Made by a program: the position numbers and the translations under genes. The notes beneath the pieces are model-generated. The model saw nothing but the letters and a program-made list of their open reading frames with translations, was not told the DNA's origin and did no database searches. Of a DNA stretch of 6,000 bases, positions 1 through 4,128 are shown piece after piece; within the stretch, counting starts at the first letter, position 1, and each line of letters begins with the position of its first letter. The DNA lies in the NCBI GenBank assembly GCA_019683665.1, contig JADGIB010000227.1:1-6000 (forward strand), read 5' to 3'. Origin of the DNA: Solirubrobacteraceae bacterium (GTDB taxonomy: Bacteria > Actinomycetota > Thermoleophilia > Solirubrobacterales > Solirubrobacteraceae).

Positions 1-4
1 TCAC

Positions 5-10
5 GGAGGG
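5..10 (+). promoter_or_regulatory. Ribosome binding site of the toxin-like secreted protein gene
   Basis: A GGAGGG purine run ends 4 bases before the ATG at 15. It is a good match to the anti-Shine-Dalgarno sequence and supports that ATG as the start. The promoter lies left of the window. Confidence 0.7.
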
Positions 11-14
11 ACGC

Positions 15-2141
15 ATGAGCAGTCAGGTGAGGGGCGGGCGCCGTGCCGCCTGGATCGGGGCGGGGGCCATCGCCGCAGCGGCCGGGTTGTCCGCGATGCC
101 GCCGCCGGCCGACGCCAAGCCGGTGCGCGCCGAGGTGGTCGTCGCCGGCGATTGGCGCAACGGGACCATGCGGGCGCTGCGCAGCGCGTACGGCGACCAG
201 GTGGCCTTCCGGCGGGCGCGCACGGACGCCCAGGCGCGGCGAATGCTACGGCGCGCCAATGCGCGGCGGCCGGGCCGCAGCGACGATCGAGCCCTGGTCG
301 TCGACGCGCGTGAGGTCGGGGTGAAGCGGCTGAGCCGCAGCCGCGCGGTGCGCGCCGCGCTGCAGGCCGGCAACTGGCTGATCGTCCTCAACGCCGGCCC
401 GAACGCGCGGCGGACCGCGCTCGCCCGCCACGTCGGCAGCGCGACGCCCGGGCACACCGTCGTGACCGCGGTGCGTCGCGGCGAGCGTCCCGGCGGCCAG
501 CCCGACGTGGAGGTCGTCGACTTCCTGGCGCCGGCGGCATCGTCGCGTCCCGGCGCCCGCGCGGCGCGTCGCGCGGTCCAGCGCCGCTACGCCAAGCGCC
601 TGTACCGCACGATCGCGTCCGATCGCCCGGCCGCCCGCGCCGCCGCCGGCGGCGAGGCGTCCAACCCCGTGCCGGCGTCGCTGCTGACGGCCCGCTGGCG
701 GATCACGACCGTCGGCTCGCCCGTGCTGCGGTGGCCGAGCCTCAACAGCGACACGCCGAAGGGCGACGCCTGGCGCTCGTGGCGCCAGACCCCGATGGTG
801 TCGAGCACGCAGACCTTCACGGCCTACCTCAGCAACGACACGACCGTCGCCCCCGGCGGCACCGGACCGGAGGGCCCGACGCAGTACCTGTACTGGGAGC
901 TCGACGGGACCGTGTCGCCGATCCTCGACCCGTCGCGCAAGGACCAGTTCATCCGCGATCCGCTGGCCGGCGGCTGGCAGGACAACCGCGGCTGGTGGAC
1001 GGCCTCCGTCGACGCCGGGATCCGTCCGCCGGCCGGGCTGACCCTGCGCAAGTCGGCCCCGGTGACGCCCAACTCGATCACGCAGTACACGTCGGGGACG
1101 ACGTTCTCGATCGGGTTCGCCGCGACCGCCGGCTACACCGGCGGGCAGGTCGGCGGCGGCAACATCGGCGGGTCGATCAACGCCAGCTACAGCTACAGCG
1201 ACACGGTCACCCGCGAGATCCCCGACTGGGGCGTGCGCTCGCGCACGTCCGGCAACCACGCGGCCTGGACGTTCTTCTCCAAGAGCCCGTGCGACGCCAG
1301 CGGGGGCGTGGCGACGATCATCGCCAACGAGGGGCCGCGCAAGTGCTTCGCCGGACAGGGGACCGGATGGCTGGGCAACCACCAGAAGCCGATGGCGGTC
1401 AACGACCTCTCCGGCGCGACGATGGACTTCCACGCCAGCGCGCTGTGGCAGACGAGCGGGTTGATGACGGAGGTCGTCGAGTTCACGCCGCAGATCGACG
1501 TGACGATGGCGTGGACGTGGTGGGGCGGTCTCGGGCGCGACAAGCACCCCAACAGCGAGTCGTTCGCGCGCAAGTGCCCGCTGCGCTGCAGCATGGTCCA
1601 GGTCGAGCGCTTCGACGGGCTGCGCATCCCCAACACCGACCAGCCGCACGAGCGGATCGCGATCGACCTCGGGGCGGTCGTCCCGGTCGGCGTGGAGCGG
1701 ATCACGTTCCACGAGCGCGAGGGCGGCCCGGCGCTCGACACGAGCGAGCCGCTGTGGATCGGCACGGCCAACCAGCGCTCGGTCGTGGCCTGCGTGACGC
1801 TGGCCCGCCCGGCCCCCGCCGGGCTGCGGCTGCCGGTCGGCACGACGAACCTGGACAACTTCTACGCCGACGGCACGATGTCGATCCCGTTCCGCGGGCG
1901 CTCGGGGTGCTTCCCGGTGAGCCTGAAGGCCAACCGGCTGGGGCGGTGCGAGGCGATCACCGCGGAGGTCGGGACGTTCTACGCCCGTCCGCACATCGTC
2001 CCGCTGACGATCCGCAGCGGCTCGCCGGCCCAGTGCCGCGACGAGGCCGCGGAGGCGGGCGGCGGCGACGATGCCGGCATCGCGGTCCCGGAGCCGGACG
2101 GCGACGTCGGCGTCGCCCTGCCGCCGGCCGGGTCGGCCTGA
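15..2141 (+). CDS. Exported protein with a leukocidin/haemolysin-like (beta-barrel pore-forming toxin-like) segment
   Basis: This 708-residue protein appears exported: an Arg-rich start (residues 6-10), a hydrophobic Ala/Gly stretch (11-27) and a likely signal peptidase I site after ADA (32-34). Residues 36-170 look like an alpha/beta domain with hydrophobic strands (ALVVDA at 93-98, WLIVLNAG at 121-128). Residues 175-212 form an Arg/Ala-rich linker. Residues about 225-500 contain many aromatics. Residues 350-405 are Gly/Ser/Thr-rich with alternating polarity (TSGTTFSIGF at 359-368, SINASYSYSD at 387-396, then IPDWGV at 402-407). In leukocidin/haemolysin-type toxins such a stretch is the membrane-inserting stem followed by a DW/DY strand, so I infer a related fold; this is pattern recognition without a search. 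All eight cysteines (426, 444, 521, 525, 593, 632, 645, 674) lie in the C-terminal part, fitting disulfides formed after export. The acidic Gly/Pro tail (677-708) is low complexity. It could instead be an unrelated beta-rich surface protein. Its ATG has a good ribosome binding site. Confidence 0.85.
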   Translation: MSSQVRGGRRAAWIGAGAIAAAAGLSAMPPPADAKPVRAEVVVAGDWRNGTMRALRSAYGDQVAFRRARTDAQARRMLRRANARRPGRSDDRALVVDAREVGVKRLSRSRAVRAALQAGNWLIVLNAGPNARRTALARHVGSATPGHTVVTAVRRGERPGGQPDVEVVDFLAPAASSRPGARAARRAVQRRYAKRLYRTIASDRPAARAAAGGEASNPVPASLLTARWRITTVGSPVLRWPSLNSDTPKGDAWRSWRQTPMVSSTQTFTAYLSNDTTVAPGGTGPEGPTQYLYWELDGTVSPILDPSRKDQFIRDPLAGGWQDNRGWWTASVDAGIRPPAGLTLRKSAPVTPNSITQYTSGTTFSIGFAATAGYTGGQVGGGNIGGSINASYSYSDTVTREIPDWGVRSRTSGNHAAWTFFSKSPCDASGGVATIIANEGPRKCFAGQGTGWLGNHQKPMAVNDLSGATMDFHASALWQTSGLMTEVVEFTPQIDVTMAWTWWGGLGRDKHPNSESFARKCPLRCSMVQVERFDGLRIPNTDQPHERIAIDLGAVVPVGVERITFHEREGGPALDTSEPLWIGTANQRSVVACVTLARPAPAGLRLPVGTTNLDNFYADGTMSIPFRGRSGCFPVSLKANRLGRCEAITAEVGTFYARPHIVPLTIRSGSPAQCRDEAAEAGGGDDAGIAVPEPDGDVGVALPPAGSA

Positions 2142-2155
2142 CCGTCGCCGGTCAG
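2138..2155. terminator. Candidate bidirectional terminator spanning both stop codons
   Basis: CTGACCG (2138-2144) and CGGTCAG (2149-2155) form a perfect 7-bp stem around a TCGC tetraloop. The stem contains the TGA of the toxin-like gene (2139-2141) and the stop of the peroxidase gene on the other strand (2152-2154). There is no T-tract on either side, so it is not a classical intrinsic terminator. T-poor stem-loops between convergent genes are common in high-GC actinobacteria, so a shared terminator is plausible but inferred from position. Confidence 0.4.
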
Positions 2156-3210
2156 ACGAGCCGCAGGCCGCCGATTCCCAGCGACCCGCCCGCCGGGTCC
2201 GGCTGGGGGTCGGCGGCGCCGGCGTCGTCGCCGGCCTCCTCGGCGGCCGCGGCCACGCCCGCGCGCGGCGGCGGGTCGTCGAGGAAGTCGGCGGTCGGGA
2301 CGAAGAACAGGTTCCCGGTCAGCGCCGTCGAGAAGTCGAGGATCCGGTCGTGGTTGCCGGGCGGCTTGCCGACGAACATGTTCTCCAGCATCTGCTCGAT
2401 CACGCCGGGGTCGCGCGCGTAGCCGGCGAAGTACGTGCCGTACTCGTCGGTGCCGACCCGCCCGAACGGCATGTTGAACCGCACGATCTGGCGCTCCTCG
2501 CCGTCCTCGTCGACGATCGTGTTCAGCGCGACGTGCGAGTTGGCGGGCTTGACGTCGTCGTCGAGCTCGATGTCGTCGAGCTTGGTGCGCCCGATCGCCA
2601 GCTCCTGCTCCTCGACGGGCAGCGCGTCCCACGCGTCCAGGTCGTGGACGTACTTCTGCACGACGAGGTAGCTGCCGCCGGCGAACAGCGGGTCCTCGTC
2701 GCCGACGACGACCGCCTGCGCCGCGGCGTCGCCCTCCGGGTTCTCGGTGCCGTCGACGAAGCCGAGCAGGTCGCGCAGGTCGAACGAGCGGAAGCCGTGG
2801 ACCTCGTCGACGACCCGCGCGGCCCCGCGCAGCCGCGTCCGCAGGTGCTGGGCCAGCTCGAAGCACAGGTCGAAGCGGTGCGCGCGAATGTGGAACAGCA
2901 GGTCGCCGGGCGTGGCCGGGGCGGTGTGGACGGTGCCGGCCACCTCGCGGAACGGGTGCAGGCCGGCGGGGCGCGGGGCGCCGAACATCCGGTCCCACAG
3001 CTCGGCCCCGATGCCGGTGACGCACGTGAGCCCGTCCTCGGGCCGGCGGAACCCGACCGAGCGTCGCAGCCCCGACACGTCGGCGAGCACGTCGCGGACG
3101 GCGTCCTCGCCACCGGGCTCGACGGTCATCACGAGGAAGATCGCCGACTCGGTGATGGGCGTGAGGACCGGTTGGGGCTCGGCGGCGCTCATCGTCCCAG
3201 ACGCTGACAT
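2152..3210 (-). CDS. dypB: Class B dye-decolourising (DyP-type) haem peroxidase with encapsulin cargo tag
   Basis: The product is 352 residues long, normal for class B DyPs. These enzymes use hydrogen peroxide to oxidise dyes, phenolics or Mn(II) through a b-type haem. The diagnostic motif GFVDGTENP is at 150-158, giving distal Asp153. His226 in the NSHVALN segment is the expected proximal haem ligand. Arg244 and Asn246 (VRFNMPFG) are the expected distal-pocket residues. From memory these four numbers coincide with those published for Rhodococcus jostii RHA1 DypB. Further conserved stretches are TPGDLLFHIRA (100-110) and YGTYFAGYARDP (257-268). After the fold ends near 312 comes a disordered Ala/Asp/Pro linker (313-340) and then GGSLGIGGLRLV, an encapsulin-targeting peptide. 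There is no signal peptide, so it acts in the cytoplasm. The start is uncertain: ATG 3210 and ATG 3192 (Met7) both have weak ribosome binding sites. No encapsulin gene lies next to it in this window. Confidence 0.95.
   Translation of the reverse strand: MSASGTMSAAEPQPVLTPITESAIFLVMTVEPGGEDAVRDVLADVSGLRRSVGFRRPEDGLTCVTGIGAELWDRMFGAPRPAGLHPFREVAGTVHTAPATPGDLLFHIRAHRFDLCFELAQHLRTRLRGAARVVDEVHGFRSFDLRDLLGFVDGTENPEGDAAAQAVVVGDEDPLFAGGSYLVVQKYVHDLDAWDALPVEEQELAIGRTKLDDIELDDDVKPANSHVALNTIVDEDGEERQIVRFNMPFGRVGTDEYGTYFAGYARDPGVIEQMLENMFVGKPPGNHDRILDFSTALTGNLFFVPTADFLDDPPPRAGVAAAAEEAGDDAGAADPQPDPAGGSLGIGGLRLV
2155..2190 (-). other. Encapsulin cargo-loading peptide at the peroxidase C-terminus
   Basis: This stretch encodes the last 12 residues, GGSLGIGGLRLV. 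Encapsulin cargo proteins carry a short C-terminal peptide of the form (D/G)GSLGIGSL(K/R), which docks on the inner face of the shell; the match is close. The preceding 27-residue linker, rich in Ala, Asp, Pro and Glu, is typical spacing between a folded cargo enzyme and its tag. Confidence 0.88.
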
Positions 3211-3233
3211 CCGCGCCGCCCGTCCGTCAAGCG

Positions 3234-3251
3234 CGCGCGGTCTCCCGCGCG
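3234..3251 (-). promoter_or_regulatory. Perfect 7-bp hairpin with GNRA-type loop upstream of the peroxidase gene
   Basis: Read in the peroxidase direction, CGCGCGG and CCGCGCG form a perfect stem closed by GAGA, a GNRA tetraloop. It ends 23 bases before ATG 3210. If transcription starts further upstream, it would fold in the 5' leader; otherwise it is only a DNA inverted repeat. The alternating CG arms make a chance origin quite possible. Confidence 0.25.
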
Positions 3252-3280
3252 AAACCCCGCAGATGAGGGCTGGGATCGAC

Positions 3281-3293
3281 CGAACCCCGTTCG
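3281..3293. repeat. 13-bp inverted repeat CGAAC-CCC-GTTCG, possible operator
   Basis: Five-base perfect arms are separated by three bases and abut the TANNNT box at 3294. That position would suit a repressor site for the small gene at 3306. The arms resemble the Gram-positive LexA box (CGAAC-N4-GTTCG), but the spacer is one base short. Confidence 0.3.
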
Positions 3294-3299
3294 TACGGT
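3294..3299 (+). promoter_or_regulatory. -10 box TACGGT, leaderless-type promoter
   Basis: TACGGT fits the actinobacterial -10 consensus TANNNT. Six bases separate it from the ATG at 3306, so transcription would begin at or next to the start codon, the usual layout for leaderless genes. No convincing -35 box or ribosome binding site is visible. Confidence 0.4.
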
Positions 3300-3305
3300 C
3301 GCGCG

Positions 3306-3546
3306 ATGCTCAAGACCGCCGTTCAACCCCGCCGACCCCGACACCGACATCGAGACGCGGACCTGCGACCTGGCGGAGGTCCTCAACGTGCGCGTCAGCG
3401 GCCGCCACACCTGCGAGACCCCGGTCTCGGACGCCTTCACGGTCGTCGACCCGGCGTTCACCGGCGACGGCACCGTCCGCTACGACGTCAACGGGGACGG
3501 CCGGGGCACGTTCACGCGCGACCTGCGCGGCACCCACCGCGTGTAG
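3306..3546 (+). pseudogene. Small unrecognised coding sequence with a frame break near its 5' end
   Basis: From about 3322 to the TAG at 3544-3546, one frame has G or C at every third position and reads as sensible protein (begins FNPADPDTDIETRTCDLAEV, ends FTRDLRGTHRV). That frame has no ATG, GTG or TTG before 3388. A different frame offers ATG CTC AAG ACC GCC at 3306-3320, directly behind a TANNNT box. Joining the two frames near 3320 by removing one base (or adding two) gives roughly an 80-residue protein. So this is a frameshifted gene, a decaying remnant, or a sequencing error. The alternative is an intact 52-residue protein starting at GTG 3388, which has a good ribosome binding site. 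The product has two cysteines (codons 3364 and 3412) and a DVNGDG loop (3484-3501) resembling a calcium-binding loop, within a beta-rich tail. I do not recognise the family. Confidence 0.5.
3375..3379 (+). promoter_or_regulatory. Possible ribosome binding site for an internal GTG start (3388)
   Basis: GGAGG lies 8 bases before the GTG at 3388. This would let a 52-residue protein be made without crossing the frame break. However, the bases also spell Ala-Glu-Val in a frame that already looks coding, so the match may be incidental. Confidence 0.3.
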
Positions 3547-3568
3547 CGCGAGCGCGCGGGTGCTCGCA

Positions 3569-3578
3569 CCGGATCCGG
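3569..3578. repeat. 10-bp palindrome CCGGATCCGG next to the acetyltransferase -10 box
   Basis: A perfect 10-bp palindrome ends two bases before the TACCGT box. Its placement matches the 3281-3293 repeat at the previous promoter, although the sequences differ. It could be an operator or chance. Confidence 0.25.
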
Positions 3579-3580
3579 GG

Positions 3581-3586
3581 TACCGT
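3581..3586 (+). promoter_or_regulatory. -10 box TACCGT of the acetyltransferase gene
   Basis: TACCGT fits TANNNT and lies 8 bases before ATG 3595, so the transcript would have almost no leader. It overlaps a TTG at 3586 that would otherwise be the longest possible start. This argues for ATG 3595 as the real start. No ribosome binding site or clear -35 box is visible. Confidence 0.45.
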
Positions 3587-3594
3587 TGTGGCTG

Positions 3595-4092
3595 ATGGCG
3601 ACGACACCGCGTCCCGCGCAGATCGAGATCCGCATCAGCGAGGAGCCCGCCGACTCGCCCGACGGCCACGCCCTGCTGGACGCGCAGGAGGCGGAGCTGA
3701 CCGAGCGCTACGGCGAGCTCTCCGGCGCCGCGCTGCGGCTCGACCGCGACCTGACCGTGTTCCTCGTCGCCCGCGACGCGGCCACCGGCCAGGCGGTGGG
3801 CTGCGGAGCGCTGCGCGAGCACACGCCGGAGATCGTCGAGATCAAGCGCATGTACGTGACGCCCGAGGCGCGCCGGCGCAGCCTCGGCCGCGAGATCCTG
3901 CGGGCGCTGGAGCGCGAGGCCGCGCTGCGCCACTACGTGACGGTCCGCCTGCACACCGCCAGCGGCCAGCACGAGTCGATCGGCCTGTACGAGAGCGCCG
4001 GCTACCGCTCCGTCCCGTGCTGGGGCGACTACGCCGAGGACGAGCGGTCGTGCTGCTACGAGCGCGACATCACGCCCGCGCCGGCTGACTGA
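3595..4092 (+). CDS. GNAT-family N-acetyltransferase
   Basis: This 165-residue, single-domain cytoplasmic protein has the normal length for GNAT enzymes, which move an acetyl group from acetyl-CoA to an amine. Strand beta4 and the acetyl-CoA loop are clear: VEIKRMYVTPEARRRSLGREI at 81-101 without its last residue matches the usual pattern leading to the Q/RxxGxG/A pyrophosphate loop. Here the loop reads RRRSLG (93-98), with Ser96 replacing the first glycine. The helix LRALEREA (102-109) follows. The C-terminal motif IGLYESAGYRSVP (129-141) contains the usual LYExxGF/Y. The ending (WGDYAEDERSCCYER) resembles a common subgroup in which this region precedes the last strand. Substrate cannot be predicted. 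ATG 3595 is preferred over an in-frame TTG at 3586, because the latter overlaps the likely -10 box. The hydrolase gene follows after 36 bases in the same direction, so a two-gene operon is possible. Confidence 0.93.
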   Translation: MATTPRPAQIEIRISEEPADSPDGHALLDAQEAELTERYGELSGAALRLDRDLTVFLVARDAATGQAVGCGALREHTPEIVEIKRMYVTPEARRRSLGREILRALEREAALRHYVTVRLHTASGQHESIGLYESAGYRSVPCWGDYAEDERSCCYERDITPAPAD

Positions 4093-4113
4093 CGCCCGGC
4101 GTCCGCCGTTCCT

Positions 4114-4118
4114 GGAAG
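4114..4118 (+). promoter_or_regulatory. Ribosome binding site of the hydrolase gene
   Basis: GGAAG lies 10 bases before GTG 4129. An in-frame GTG at 4120 is almost on top of this purine run, too close for it to act there, so 4129 is the better start. The match is partial. Confidence 0.45.
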
Positions 4119-4128
4119 AGTGCGCGCC

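Noticed and set aside
52..75. Twin-arginine (Tat) signal for the toxin-like protein
   Set aside because: There is an RR pair at residues 9-10, but the residues after it (AAWIG) do not fit RRxFLK, so an ordinary Sec signal is the simpler reading.
246..1994. A 582-codon minus-strand open frame across the toxin-like gene
   Set aside because: It is an Arg/Asp/His-rich shadow with no recognisable motif. The plus-strand gene has a signal peptide, a ribosome binding site and proper codon bias.
731..2422. A 563-codon plus-strand open frame overlapping the toxin-like gene and running into the antisense of the peroxidase
   Set aside because: Its composition is a shifted-frame shadow (Arg/Gln/Asp/His-rich), and it ignores the boundary between two well-supported genes.
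3225..3230. TTGACG on the minus strand as a -35 box for the peroxidase
   Set aside because: No TANNNT-like hexamer lies 16-19 bases downstream, and the implied transcript start would fall inside or after the first start codon.
3281..3293. A true LexA/SOS box
   Set aside because: The spacer is three bases where the Gram-positive box needs four, which would put the half-sites out of register. It is kept only as a possible operator or a decayed site.
3571..3584. Adjacent GGATCC and GGTACC (BamHI and KpnI sites), resembling a cloning polylinker
   Set aside because: The bases between do not match a standard polylinker, there is no other vector sequence, and both sites are expected by chance in GC-rich DNA. 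They also overlap a plausible natural promoter.
3306..4088. A 260-codon plus-strand open frame beginning at the small gene's ATG and running through the acetyltransferase
   Set aside because: Only its first few codons look coding. After about 3320 the codon bias moves to another frame, and from 3595 the acetyltransferase frame is clearly the real one.
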